Positions 8,438 to 19,576 of a DNA stretch of 64,000 nucleotides are shown here, in pieces. Numbering within the stretch: the stretch's first letter is position 1; every line of letters begins with the position of its first letter. The stretch comes from Tessaracoccus coleopterorum (GTDB taxonomy: Bacteria > Actinomycetota > Actinomycetes > Propionibacteriales > Propionibacteriaceae). The position numbers and the translations under genes are program-made. Location: the NCBI RefSeq assembly GCF_011174705.1, contig NZ_JAANIJ010000001.1, forward strand, positions 2,294,001 to 2,358,000, given 5' to 3'. The notes under the pieces are model-generated. The model saw nothing but the letters and a program-made list of their open reading frames with translations, ran no database searches and was not told where the DNA came from.

Positions 8438-10174
8438 GCCGCCTCCTCCGCGCTCAGCTGCGAGGAGACGATCTCCTGGTAGGTGTCGTTCGTGGCCAGC
8501 AGTTGTTCGTGCGTGCCGCGGCCGACGATCTCGCCGTCCTCGAGAACGAGGATCTCGTCGGCCTCTGTGATGGTGGCGACCCGCTGTGCCACCACAAGCA
8601 CCGAGGCGTCCGCCGTCTCGGGGGCGAGCGCCGCGCGGAGCCGGGCGTCGGTGGCGACGTCAAGGGCGGAGAAGGAGTCGTCGAACACGTAGACCTTCGG
8701 CTTCTTGACCAGCGCGCGGGCGATCGCGAGCCTCTGGCGCTGACCGCCGGAGACGTTGGTGCCGCCCTGGGCGATGGAGGCCTCGAGCTGGCCCTCCTTC
8801 TCGCGGACGAAGTCGGCGGCCTGCGCCACCTCGAGGGCGTGCCACAGCTCCTCATCGGTCGCGTCGGGCTTCCCGTACCGCAGGTTGGAGGCGATCGTGC
8901 CCGTGAACAGGTATGGCTTCTGGGCACGAGGCCGACCCTCTCCCACAGGGCGTCAGGGTCGAACGACCGGACGTCGACACCGTCGACGAGCACGGTGCCG
9001 CCTGTGACGTCGAAGAGCCGCGGAATCAGGTTGATCAGGGTGGTCTTGCCTGAACCGGTGGACCCGATGATCGCGGTGGTGCGGCCCGGGCGCAGGTCGA
9101 ACCCGAGGCTCTTCAGCACCGGCTGTTCGGCGCCGGGGTAGGAGAAGCTGACGTCGGTGAACTCGACGTGGCCGCCCGCCTCGGGCGTGGGCGCGGGATG
9201 TGCAGGTGGGGCGACCGAGGTCTCCGTGTCGAGCACCTCCATGATGCGGTCGGCGCAGACGGCGGCGCGCGGCGCGATCATCAGTAGCATCGTCGTCATC
9301 ATCACCGAGATCAGGATCTGCATCAGGTACGCGATGAAGGCGGTCAGCTGGCCGATCTGGATGTCACCCGACTCGATGCGGCCGGCACCGAACCACATCA
9401 CGCCCACCGTGGAGAGGTTCATGACGAGCGTGACGAACGGGAACAGGAACGCCATCAGGCGCCCGACCATGGTGGTGGTGTAGACCAGCTCGGAGTTGGC
9501 CTCCTCGAAGCGGGCAGCCTCGCGGGGCTCACGGACGAAGGCGCGCACCACTCGGATGCCGGTGATCTGCTCGCGCAGCACCCGGTTGAGCTTGTCGATG
9601 CGCTTCTGCATGGTCTGGAACAGCGGGCCCATCCTCATCACGATGAACCCGATGCCGATGCCGAGCAGGATCACGGCGGCCAGGATGATCCAGGAGAGCC
9701 CTGCGTCCTCCCGCAACGCCATGACGACGCCACCCACCATGGTGATGGGCGCGGAGATCAGCATCACGCACGTCATGAGGACGAGCATCTGCACCTGCTG
9801 CACATCGTTGGTGGTGCGGGTGATGAGGCTCGGCGCGCCGAACCTGCTCATCTCCTTCGAGGAGAAGCTGAGCGCCCGCTCGAAGATCGCGGCCCGGACG
9901 TCGCGTCCGAACTGCATCGCGGCGTTGGCGCCGGCCCACACTGCTCCGATCTGGGCCGCCGCCTGCACCGCTGACAGCAGCAGCATGACGCCGCCGGTGG
10001 CCCAGATGAAGTCGGTGTCGCCCTTCACGACACCCTCATCGATGATGCGGGCGTTGAGGGTGGGTAGGTACAGGCTGGTGACTGTGGCGATCGTCTGGAG
10101 GACGATCACCACGGTGAGGTAGCCCCAGTAGGGCGCACGTAGCGGTTGATGAGCCGCGCGAGGCGCGAGATCAA
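8434..10174 (-). CDS. Heterodimeric multidrug ABC exporter, first subunit (frameshifts)
   Basis: Partner half-transporter of about 580 residues. Walker A is GSTGSGKTT, the signature NVSGGQRQR, and the Walker B region [12 protein letters not shown] has Asp where the catalytic Glu normally sits. Together with the canonical DEATSS in the second subunit this gives one degenerate and one competent ATP site, as in TM287/288-type heterodimers. The start is TTG 10174, overlapping the regulator stop as TTGA, with AAGGA upstream. Single C losses near 10130 and 8935 break the frame. Translational coupling to both neighbours is expected. Confidence 0.86.
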
Positions 10175-10745
10175 GGGCGTTCCTTTCGGAGGGCCCCGTG
10201 GAGGGCCAATGAGGCGGTCGTGTCGTGGTCGAGCATCGGCTCGAAGTGGAACGCGGAGCCGGTGGCGAGCAGTTCCAGGAAGGACACGTACTGGGTGGGG
10301 GTGACGCTGAGCTCGTCCGCATGCTCGTCGAACCGTTCGGCGAGCCAGGCGGTGAGGTCGCGGCGGCGGGCGTCGAGTTCGTCCCTTACGCACGCGTCGG
10401 GCTTCGCGTGCTCATGGCGGAGCACCATCATCAGGGTGCGGATGCGGTGGATGCGCTGTGCGAGGAGTTCGAGTGTCGCCCTCGTCTTGTCGTCGAGGGA
10501 GTCGCCGAGGTCGACGCCGTCGAGCGACAGAGCGAGCTTCTCGTGTGAGAACCCGCGAGCGCGGTCTCCCGGATCAGGTCCTGGAGAGAGTCGAAGACGC
10601 GGAAGATGGTGCCCTCGGCGACGCCCGCGGCCTCGGCCACCTGGCGGGTGGTCAGGGCCGGGCCGTGCTGCTCGAGAAGCGGGAGGGTGGCTTCCATGAT
10701 GGCCGCCCGACGTTGCTCAGGCGGCATGGGTGCTGCGCGTGTCAC
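10171..10745 (-). CDS. TetR-family repressor of the exporter operon (one frameshift)
   Basis: TetR-type regulator with an N-terminal helix-turn-helix (ALTTRQVAEAAGVAEGTIFRVF, about residues 30-52) and a helical ligand domain. A frameshift near 10553 splits it after LIRETALAG; the downstream part up to GALRKERP completes a protein of about 191 residues. The start could be GTG 10745 or ATG 10727. It is first in a three-gene operon whose stop and start codons overlap, with a palindrome right upstream, so it very likely represses itself and the exporter until a ligand binds. Confidence 0.85.
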
Positions 10746-10758
10746 CGGGCAAGCTTAC

Positions 10759-10772
10759 TGAGTGACCACTCA
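10759..10772. promoter_or_regulatory. TetR operator candidate
   Basis: TGAGTG-AC-CACTCA is a perfect 6-bp inverted repeat 14 nt upstream of the regulator's GTG start. The spacing and sequence resemble operators of actinobacterial TetR-family efflux regulators. It lies between the HD-domain gene's stop and the regulator start, where the operon promoter must be. Confidence 0.7.
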
Positions 10773-10789
10773 CTCACCAAGTGTCAGGG

Positions 10790-11671
10790 TCAGGAATTTT
10801 CCTGCGGGCCCAGGAGTCGCTCCCGCTCGGCCTCCAGGTTGGCGTGGGCGGCGGCCCCCAGAGGTCACGGCCGCGGGGGTGTGGAAGAGGGGATCGGCCG
10901 CGAGGAGCGACTCGACCACGGCCAGCCGGCCGATCCGCCAGGATTCCGCGTCGAGGTGGTCGTAGTCGAGGCGGACGTCGCGCAGATAGACGTGGTAGCG
11001 CCCGGGGACCTGGCCGAGCACCGAGAGATCGGCGTCCGAGAGGAGCGCGGCCTGGGGATCGGTCGGAGCGTGGCAGGTCGTCATCCGGACCAGGCGGGCG
11101 ACCTCCACGACGTCGTCAGGGGTAGCAGCGGCGTGAGTGCCCGCTCGGCGAGCGTGGCCGAGCTCTCCTCGTCGTCGCCCGGATGACCGAGGTAGACGGC
11201 GTCGTGGAACCAGGCCGCGAGCCGCGTCGTGCGGGTCGCCCCGGTCAGCAGGTCGAGCGCCTCCAGGCAGTTCGCGAGGTGGCGGACGTCGTGGTAGTGG
11301 CGGTGCGGTTGGCCCCACCGGGCGAGGAGGTCGTCGCGCAGCGCGACCGGCAGCCCCAGCGAGTCCCAGTCAGCCCTGGCGGATGCGGCGGCCCGTTCGC
11401 GGCTCGGCCACTTCTCGGGCGCCCGCACCCGGAGGCCCGCGTCGACGAGGCGGCGGACGAGTTCGCGTTCGCGCACCGGGGTGGCCCCAGCCTGGAGGAG
11501 CGCGGGGTAGCGCCGCGACGGCACGTCGTAGTGGTCGTGGTCGAAGGCCTGTGGCGGCAGCCCGGCGAGCGCGGCGAAGTGGTGCAGCTCGTCGAGAGAG
11601 ACATCCGAGACGAGGTGGCCGAACAGGGTGCCGTGCGCGGGCCACCTGGGTGGGTCGATCAGGATCGCCAT
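10790..11671 (-). CDS. DUF4031 plus HD-type predicted hydrolase (frameshifts)
   Basis: The N-terminal 80 or so residues match the DUF4031 pattern (ILIDPPRWPAHGTLFGHLVSD). The rest looks like an HD-type metal hydrolase: RHYHDVRHLANCLEAL, AAWFHDAVYLG and a conserved DEESSA. A frameshift near 11110 joins LTP to DDVVEVARLVRMT, and another near 10860 leads to the end LEAERERLLGPQENS. About 293 residues. The substrate is unknown. It is divergent from the EamA transporter gene and upstream of, but probably separate from, the TetR operon. Confidence 0.7.
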
Positions 11672-11737
11672 GGGAACTCCTCTACGCTGTGGTCGCCGGG
11701 ACCCTTGGCCCGTGGACCGCCGACCGATTGGAGCCCC

Positions 11738-12637
11738 GTGCGCCCGTCCTCACTCGCCACGGTGGCCCTGCTGCTCGTCACCGGCATCTGGGGTTCCACG
11801 TTCTTCGTCATCAAGGATGCCGTGTCCCTGATGAGCCCGATCGACTTTCTCGCGGCCAGGTTCGCCATCGGCGCCGCGGTTCCCGCCGTGGTGTTCCTCC
11901 CGCGACTCCTTCGTCTGAGTGGGCGACACTGGCTCGCCGGGCTGGGCATCGGGTCGCTGTTCGGGCGGGTCAGATCGCGCAGACCATCGGCCTGCAGACC
12001 ACAGCCGCCTCCGTGTCCGGCTTCATCACGAGCGTCTACGTGGTGCTGACGCCGCTCGTCGCCTGGCTGGTGCTGAGGGCCCGACCGACGCAGCGCATCT
12101 GGGTCGCCGTGGCCCTCGCCACGACCGGGCTCGGGTACTGGGGTTGACCGGGGCGGCCTCCTTCGGCGTCGGCGAGGCCCTGACGCTGCTGAGCGCGGCC
12201 ATCTACGCCGTCCACATCGTCGCGCTCGGCAGCTGGGCCGGCCGGATGGACGCCGTGGCGCTGGCCGTCGTGCAGTTGATCGCCGTCGCAGCGATCTGCC
12301 TCGTGGCCGGCGCGCCCGGCGGATACGACATCCCGCCGGTCGCCGCGGCCTGGGGCGCGATCGCATACACCGGGCTGGCCGCAGGAATCGTCACGATGGT
12401 GTTGCAGACGTGGGCGCAACGGCACATCGCCCCGACCCGCACCGGGTTGCTGATGACGCTCGAGCCCGTGTTCGCCGCCCTGTTCGCCGTGCTGCTCGGG
12501 GAGAGGACTTCGGCGTCCGGCTCCTGTTCGGCGGCTCACTGGTGCTGGCCGCCAGCGTCGTCGGGGTGCGGGGTGTGGAGGGCGCGGGTCGGGCCGTCGA
12601 CGGTGTCGCCGACTCCCGGCCGCGGCATCCGGGTTAG
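11738..12637 (+). CDS. EamA/DMT-family permease (frameshifts)
   Basis: Ten-helix drug/metabolite exporter of about 300 residues with two EamA repeats. The first begins LLLVTGIWGSTFFVIKD, the typical GxxW(G)S(x)F signature; the second starts near TGAASFGVGEALTLLSA and holds TGLLMTLEPVFAALFAVLLGE, the usual PxxA motif. It starts with GTG at 11738. Frameshifts near 11960, 12145 and 12510 all occur within family motifs. Its stop codon overlaps that of the convergent GH1 gene. The substrate is unknown; amino acids or metabolites are usual. Confidence 0.83.
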
Positions 12638-14032
12638 GGGAGCGACCTGGTCGCCACCAGCCTCCGGTACCAGTGGGCGGAGTCCTTCCATGTGCGTTCG
12701 AGGGTGTCGTAGTCGACGCGGATGATGCCGAAGCGTCGTGAGTACCCCCAGGCCCATTCGAAGTTGTCCAGGAGCGACCAGGCGAAGTAGCCACGCACGT
12801 CGGCACCGAGCGCGACGGCGTCGGCGACGGCCCGCAGGTGCCGGTCGAGGTAGTCGACGCGCAGCGGGTCGGGCACGGAGCCGTCGTCGGCAACCTCGTC
12901 CTCGAAGGCGGCCCCGTTCTCCGTGACCATCAGCGGGAGCCCCGGGTAGCGGGTGTGCAGGTCTGTCAGCAGCGTCGTCAGGCCCTCAGGTGCGATGTTC
13001 CACCCCATCGACGTGTACGGGCCGGGCTCGCGCACGAACGCGACGCGGTCGGCGCCGACCCACGGCGAGGACTCCGACTCCCGGTGGCCCGAGTTGTCGG
13101 AGGTCTCATCGGGTCCGACGGCGCCGCGCACCATGGTTGTCGCGTAGTAGTTGACGCCAAGCACGTCGATGGGCTGCCGGATGAGCTCGGAGTCGCCCGG
13201 CAGCACGAACGCCCAGTCGGTGATGTGGGCAGTGTCCGCTAGCAGGTCGGCAGGGTAGGCACCGTCCAGGATGGGCCGAGGAAGGCCCGGTTGGCGATGG
13301 CGTCGATGCGGCGCACCGCCTCCAGATCGGCCGCAGAGCCGGGGTCGGCGGGACGCAGGACGTGCAGGTTCAGCGTCACGGACTCCCGCGCCGAGGCGCC
13401 GAGCACCTCGCGGATGGCCCGCGCGGCGAGGCCGTGTGCGAGGTTGAGGTGGTGCACCGCGGCCAGGGCCGCCGCCGGCTCGGTGCGGCCCGGGCGTGCA
13501 CGCCCGAGGCGTAGCCCAGGTAGGCGGAGCACCACGGCTCGTTCAGGGTGGTCCACGTCTCGACCAGGTCGCCCAGTTCGCGGGCCATCGCGGCCGCGTA
13601 CCGGGCGAATGCCTCGGCCGTGGCGCGGACGGGCCACCCGCCCGCGTCCTCCAGTTCCTGGGAAGGTCCCAGTGGTACAGCGTGACCACCGGCGCGATGC
13701 CGCGTTCACGCAGCCGGGTCAGCAGCGCGCGGTAGAACGCCACCCCTCGGGTTGAGCCGGTCGCCCCCGTGGGGCAGCACCCGCGACCACGAGATCGACA
13801 GCCGGTAGGCGTCAACGCCGAGCCGGGTGAGGTGATCGACGTCGCCCTCCCAGCGGTGGTAGTGGTCGCAGGCGACGTCTCCGGTGTCGCCGTACTCGGT
13901 CAACCCCGGCGTGTGCGAGTAGGTGTCCCAGATCGACGGTGTGCGGCCACCCTCGGCGGCGGCGCCCTCGATCTGATAGGACGCGGCGGCCGCGCCGAAC
14001 ACGAAGTCGGGGGAGAATCGCACCTCAGGCAT
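12634..14032 (-). CDS. GH1 beta-glucosidase (several frameshifts)
   Basis: Family GH1 retaining beta-glycosidase of about 467 residues. The acid/base Glu lies in [13 protein letters not shown], the nucleophile Glu in [10 protein letters not shown], and the sugar-binding [16 protein letters not shown] is complete. The N-terminal [15 protein letters not shown] is family-typical. Frame breaks near 13740, 13665, 13490 and 13275 each fall inside recognisable GH1 sequence. No signal peptide, so it acts on sugar already imported. The start overlaps the GH31 stop by 8 nt. Beta-glucosidase is the likely activity, after the alpha-xylosidase has removed xylose. Confidence 0.88.
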
Positions 14033-16287
14033 GAACCACGACCTCACCGGCGCCGTCGGCCTCCACTGAGCCACCACCGACCACCTCGACCGACCATGGT
14101 GCGGTCGCATCGTCGCTTGACACCCGGATAGTGTCGCCCTCGCGACGCACCCGGAACGATGCCGGCGCCCCCGTGCCGCCGGCGATGCGGGTCACCTCGT
14201 CGTAGCCGTCGGGAAGCTCGAACAACCGCAGCGTGACGCCATCGGCCCAGGCGTACTCGGGAGTGTCGTCGACGGCGCCGACGGGCAGCACGGTGCCCGG
14301 GCGGACGTAGAGCCCGAGCGAGTCGAACCCGTAGCTGCGCGTGACCCAGCCGCCTCCCGAGATGGAGCCGTCGAGCAGGTGCGTCCAGCGCCCGCGGGCA
14401 GGTAGGTGTCGGCCAGGCCCGACGCGGTGAACACGGGTGAGACGAGCAGCGATGGGCCGAGCATGTACTGCAGGTCGACGTCGCGCGCCCCGACGTCGTC
14501 GGGGAACTCCAGCACCATCGGCCGCATCATGGGAACACCACCGGTGGCCTCCTCGGCGGCCGCGGCCAGGTAGGGCATCAGGGAGAGCTTGAGCCGCGTG
14601 AATCTCGCCGTCAGCTCGACGGCCTCCTCATCGAAGGCCCACGGCACCCGGTAGGAGCCGGATCCGTGCAGGCGTGAATGCGATGAGAGCAGCCCGAACG
14701 CAAGCCAGCGCTTGAATACGCCCGCGTCGGGGACCCCCTCGAAGCCACCGATGTCGTGGCTCCAGTAGCCGAAGCCGGACATCGCGAGCGAGAGCCCACC
14801 CCGGAGCGACTCGGCCATCGACGGGTACGTCGAGTCGCAGTCGCCGCCCCAATGCACGGGTACTGCTGGCCACCCGCGGTGGCGGAGCGGGCGAAGAGCA
14901 CTGCCTCGCCCTCGCCCCGTTCCTCGACGAGCAGGTCGTGGACCGCCCTGTTGTACAGCTGCGGGTAGTAGTTGTGCATCCGCCCGGGTCGGACCCGTCG
15001 TGCCAGACGACGCCGTCCACAGGGATGCGTTCGCCGAAGTCGGTCTTGAACGCGTCGACGCCCTGGTCAAGCAGGGCCTTCAGCTTCGAGCGGTACCAGG
15101 CGACGGCGTCCGGGTTGGTGAAGTCGACCAGCCCCATGCCCGCCTGCCACTTGTCCCACTGCCAGACGCCACCGTCGGTCGTGCGGACGAGGTAGCCGAG
15201 CGAGCTGCCCTCCTCGAACAGTGCGGAGCGCTGCCCGATGTACGGGTTGATCCACACGCAGATCCGTAGCCCCTTCGCCTTCAACCGTGCGAGCATCCCC
15301 TGTGGGTCGGGGAACGTGCGTGGGTCCCACTCGAAGTCGCACCACTGGTATTCGCGCATCCAGAAACAGTCGAAGTGGAACACCGAGAGAGGGAGGTTCC
15401 GCTCGGCCATCCCGTCGATGAAGCTGGTGACGGTCGCCTCGTCGTAGTCGGTGGTGAAGGAGGTCGACAGCCACAGCCCGTACGACCAGGCGGGGAGCCG
15501 GGCGGCCTCCCGGTGAGGGCGGTGTAGCGGGCCAGGGCGTCCTTCGGGGTCGGTCCGCCGATCAGGTGGTAGCGCAGCCGCGAACCGCCGACGGAGAACT
15601 GCACCCGGGTGTTGACCTCGGAGCCCACCTCGTAGGAGACGAGTTCCGGGTGGTCGACGAAGACACCGTAGCCCTTGCTCGTCACGTAGAAGGGCACCGA
15701 CTTGTACGCCTGCTCGCTGGCCGTGCCGCCGTCCTCGTTCCAGATGTCGACGACCTGCCCGTTCTTCGTGAACGGGCCGAACCGCTCGCCGAGCCCGTAG
15801 ACCCGCTCGGACGGGTCCATCGTCAGCTGTTCGTGGATGAACTCGGTGCCGTCTCCCCGTGTCATGGAACCGACGGACTTGGCCCCCGATGTGGTGAGCT
15901 CGCGCCCGGCCTGGAGGTAGCGTGCGCCCCACAGGCCCTCGGTCGGTACCCGCACCTCCACGTCGCCCGACCGCAGCACCGCCTCCGTTCCACCTATCTC
16001 GATCTCGGGTGTGAACCCTCGGCGCGGTTCAGGGCGAACTCGGGCCCTGGCGTGGGGCGGCCGGCGTGGTGGACGATCTCTGTCGTGATCACGCCGGGTG
16101 CGGGCGAGGAGTACGTGATCGTCAGCATCGGGCGGTTCAGGATGTCGCCCCGGCTTCGGATCACGGCGGTGGCCGCGTAGACGGTCAGGGTGCCGCGGGC
16201 CGGGTCGGCCCGCACGTCGTCGATCTCCACCGCGTAGAGGGCCGTGTACTCGGGCCGGATGGCCCAGTAGCCGTCGGTGAACTTCAT
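14025..16287 (-). CDS. GH31 alpha-xylosidase, YicI-like (several frameshifts)
   Basis: Cytoplasmic GH31 enzyme of about 755 residues removing alpha-1,6-xylose from oligosaccharides. The nucleophile Asp lies in [12 protein letters not shown], a form typical of alpha-xylosidases and not of alpha-glucosidases; acid/base Asp in [10 protein letters not shown]; substrate motifs [15 protein letters not shown] and [12 protein letters not shown]-terminal galactose-mutarotase-like and C-terminal beta domains are present. Frameshifts near 16020, 15510, 14985, 14865 and 14400 interrupt it. ATG at 16287. It sits between the ABC permease genes and GH1, which points to isoprimeverose or xyloglucan fragments. 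Confidence 0.9.
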
Positions 16288-16311
16288 GGACTTCTCGTTT
16301 CGGGGTCGGGG

Positions 16312-17224
16312 TCACTTCACCGAGCCCGCGGTGACACCGCGGGTCAGGGTGCGCTGGAAGATGAGGAAGAAGATGAGCGCGGGCAGGAGCGACACCAGCG
16401 CGCCCGCGTTGGTGGTCGGGGCGTCCATCATGCGGTCGCCCTGCAACGAAGCCAACGCGATCGGGATCGTCTGGGTGTCGTTGTTGGTCAGCATCACGAG
16501 CGGGATGAAGAACTCGTTCCACGTCCAGATGAAGAAGAACACCATCAGGACGCCCATCGTCGGGCGGACGATCGGGTAGACGACGTCGATGAGGATGCGG
16601 AATCTTCCCGCGCCGTCGAGAGCAGCGGCCTCCAGGAGTTCGCGTGGGAAGGTGCCGAGCACGGAGCTCAGCAGGTAGATCCCGAAGGCGGCCTGGATCA
16701 CCGTGAAGATGATGATGACCGACAGGCGCGAGTTCGAGAGGCCCACGTCGTTGGCCATGGTGAACAACGGGTAGATCAGGGCCTCCTGCGGCAGCATGTT
16801 GGCGATCAGGAACAGGCCGAGCAGCCACGTCCTGCCGCGGATCCGGCCGATTCCGATCGCGTACGCGGTGACGAGGACAGAAGCGCGCCGAGAATGGCGA
16901 CGGCACCCGAGATCAGCACCGAGTTGAGGAGCTTGAGGGGAAGTCGGTGCGCGTCCAGAACGCGACGAGACCGTCGGTGTAGAGCTCGGTCGGGAAGCTG
17001 AGGGGGCCGTTGTTGGAGTAATCCTGCGGCGACTTCAGCGCGTTGAGCGCCATGATGAAGAACGGTGAGAGCATCAGGAGCGCGAAGATCGCGGCGGCCG
17101 CGAGCACGAGCCAGCGGGCGGCGCCTCTACGGTGACGGGCGCCGGGCTTTACGGCGGTTGTCGTCATGTCGGGTGCCTTCCCAGGGTTGTGCCGGGCGCC
17201 CGGTCTCTGAGCGGTGGTGGTCAT
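16312..17224 (-). CDS. Sugar ABC importer permease, MalG-type (one or two frameshifts)
   Basis: Inner-membrane permease of a carbohydrate ABC importer (CUT1, MalG type) with six helices. The EAA loop reads ELLEAAALDGAGRFRIL and the C-terminus LTRGVTAGSVK is typical. Frame breaks lie near 16935 and 16880. Two in-frame ATGs, at 17224 and 17167, each follow their own AGGGAGG/GGGAAGG site because the start region is duplicated. It begins one base after the first permease's stop. No ATPase is in the cluster; CUT1 systems often share an MsiK-type ATPase encoded elsewhere. Confidence 0.88.
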
Positions 17225-17240
17225 GTCAGACGCCCTCCCT
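17130..17240 (-). repeat. Tandem duplication of a translation start region
   Basis: Two units 57 bp apart each contain ribosome site, GACATGAC, the codons for MTTTA, and GGCGCCCG. They give N-termini MTTTAQRPGARH and MTTTAVKPGARH in the same frame. The units differ at scattered bases, so the duplication is not fresh. Confidence 0.75.
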
Positions 17241-18143
17241 CTCGTGACGCTCCACGCGTGCCTGCAGCGCGAGGATGCCCCGGCGACCGCGATGATCACG
17301 AGCGTCAGGACGGTGGCCACCGCGGAGCCGTAGCCGACCTTCGACTTGTCGAAGAAGTTCAGGTAGGAGTAGTAGCTCGGTACGAGCGTCGAGCCTTCGG
17401 GCCCGCCCGGGTCAGCACGTAGATGGGGCGAACACCTTCAGCGCCGCGACGGTGCACGTGAGGGTGACCACGAAGGTCTCGGGGCGGATCTGGGGAATCG
17501 TGATCGCACGGAACCGGGCTACCCAGCCGGCCCCGTCCAGCTCGGCGGCCTCGTAGAGCTCGGGGTCCACCCGCTCGAGGGCCGCCATGAAGATGACGAC
17601 GGGGTACCCGATCTGGGCCCAGATGAGCACGAGCATGACGGTGCGCATCGCCAGGTCGGGGTCGCCGAGCCAGTTGGGCGGTGACGCGACGCCGAGGCCT
17701 CGCAGGATCTCGTTGATCGCTCCGGTCTGGGCGTTGAGGATCCAGTTCCACAGGACGCCTGCGACGGAGACGGGGAGGATCTGGGGCAGGTAGTAGGTGG
17801 CCCGCAGGAAGGACGAGACCCCCGAGCCGAAGCGCCGGCCGAGGTAGTCGAACAGCACGGCGGCGAGGATCAGGCCGATCAAGGTCGGCACGATCACCAT
17901 GGCGATGATCATCCAGACGGAGTTCTGGAACGACATCCAGAACGCCTCGTCACCCAGCAGGTCGCGGTAGTTGCCGAGCCCGTACCAGCGCATCGGGGCG
18001 TTGCCGCCCCGCCACTTGAACAGGCTCGTGTAGATGTTCATCACGAGCGGGTAGCCGATGATGACGGCGAAGGCGATGATGCCGGGGAGCAGGTAGGGCA
18101 GGTACGCCCAACGCGACTCGCCGCGTCGCCGGGGTTCAGTCAT
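17226..18143 (-). CDS. Sugar ABC importer permease, MalF-type (frameshifts)
   Basis: First permease of the CUT1 importer, about 307 residues. The N-terminus RWAYLPYLLPGIIAFAVII forms helix 1; the EAA loop is ELYEAAELDGAGWVARF. The end reads GILALQARVERHEREGV after breaks near 17425 and 17290. ATG at 18143 with AGGAGG upstream. It follows the binding-protein gene after an 83-nt gap that holds a strong hairpin. Confidence 0.88.
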
Positions 18144-18183
18144 GGCTCGGTGCCTCCTGTGGCTGACAGGGTGTTTCGGGGAT

Positions 18184-18208
18184 GGGTGGGGCGGAGTCCG
18201 CCCCACCC
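18184..18208. terminator. Hairpin between binding-protein and permease genes
   Basis: GGGTGGGGCGGA, one unpaired G, TCCGCCCCACCC: a perfect 12-bp inverted repeat in the gap. No T run follows. Such hairpins often leave more of the binding-protein message than of the permease messages, by partial termination or by blocking 3' decay; which applies here is not visible. Confidence 0.65.
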
Positions 18209-18226
18209 TGACGAACCGTGGACCGG

Positions 18227-19538
18227 TCAGCCGTTGAGGAGTTCCTCCTTGCCCTCGACGTACGGGGCCTGCAGGCCGTCGAGCACGGCTGTGACGTCCT
18301 TGTTGCCGTTGACGAGGGCCTGGAGCTGAGCGACGATCACGTCGTAGTAGCCCGGAACCGGCCAGTCGGGGTAGAACGCGAGGCCGTCGTCGGTGAGGAT
18401 CCCGTTGAAGGTGTCGGTGAGGTTCTTGACCTGCTCATCCGTGATGGTGGCGTCGCCGCCCGCGACCGGGAGGCCGCCGTTCTCGGCGAACACCTGCTGC
18501 ACCTCGGGCTGAGCGTGATGTCGATGAAGTCGGCGGCCAGCGTCTTCGAGTCGGCATTTTCCGGGATGACCCAGATGTTGCCGGACGACCCGGGGTGCAG
18601 CTTGTTGCCCGGGAAGGAGAACATCCCCAGTCGTCCTTCTTCTCCGTTGCGATGCGTCCGAACCACCAGGAGCCGGACACCATCATCGGGTACGTGCCGT
18701 TGATGAACGACACGCCCATGTCTTCAGCCGTGAGGGCTGCGACGTCCTTGTCGATGTAGCCGGAGTCGATCCACGCCTGCAGCTTCTCGGTGCCCTTTGT
18801 CATCTCGGGCCCGTGGAAGTCGACGTCATTCTTGAAGAGCTGGTAGTTGTCGACGAAACTGCGCTCAGAGTTGGCGAGGACGAGCTCGTACCAGAGCTGT
18901 CCGAGCGGGTACTCCGAGCCGCCCGTGGCGAGCGGGGTCGTTCCGGCGTCCTTGAACTTCTTCAGGACCGCCTCGAACTCGTCGAGGGTGGTCGGGACGG
19001 CCACGCCCATCTCCTCGAAGGCAGCCTTCGAGTAGTAGACGCCGACGTACTCGCCGTAGTTGGGAACGCCGAACCACTCGCCGCTGCCCATCAGCCCCTG
19101 CTCGTTGTACCGTGCCGTGGTGGCGATGGATGCCGGGAGCTTCTCCTCCCAGCCGTACTCGTCTGCGAAGTCGGTCAGCGGGGTGATGAGGCCCTGCGCC
19201 GCGAGCTGCCCCGCGGTGGCGTTGCCCTTGTTGTACTCCATGACGTCGGGCACCTTGTCGCCGGTGAGCACGATCTTGGCGTTCTTCTGGATCTGCTCGA
19301 AGGTCTGCATCTCGACCTTGACCGTGGCGTCGGGATGCTTGTCCTCGAAGATTTCGATGGCCCTATTCCAGGCCTTGCCCATCGCGGAGTCGTCGTTCTC
19401 GTAGTGCCAGATGGTGAGGGTCTTGTCTTCCTTGTCTGCGTCACCGCCTGCGGATCCGCCGCCGCCCGCGCAGCCTGTGAGGGCGAGGGCGAGTGCCGCA
19501 ACCGCTGCCACCAACGACAGTCTGGGATTTCGCTTCAT
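18227..19538 (-). CDS. Sugar-binding lipoprotein of the ABC importer (frameshift)
   Basis: Extracellular solute-binding protein, family 1. The signal peptide ends in the lipobox ALTGCAGG, giving lipid-anchored Cys at about residue 23. The mature part begins LTIWHYENDDSAMGKAW and keeps the fold's typical SGSWWFGRIA and PGSSGNIWVIPENA stretches. A frameshift near 18515 breaks the C-terminal third; the remaining part ends DGLQAPYVEGKEELLNG. About 437 residues. It lies 38 nt behind the LacI regulator. The glycosidases downstream suggest a xylose-glucose disaccharide or short xyloglucan oligosaccharide as ligand. Confidence 0.87.
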
Positions 19539-19576
19539 TGCGTTTTCCTTTCGGTTCGAGGAGGCCGGCCGGCGTC

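Noticed and set aside
12634..16287. GH1 and GH31 as decayed pseudogenes
   Set aside because: All catalytic and binding motifs are intact on both sides of every break, and equally frequent breaks occur in essential genes such as lysS, so sequence error explains them better.
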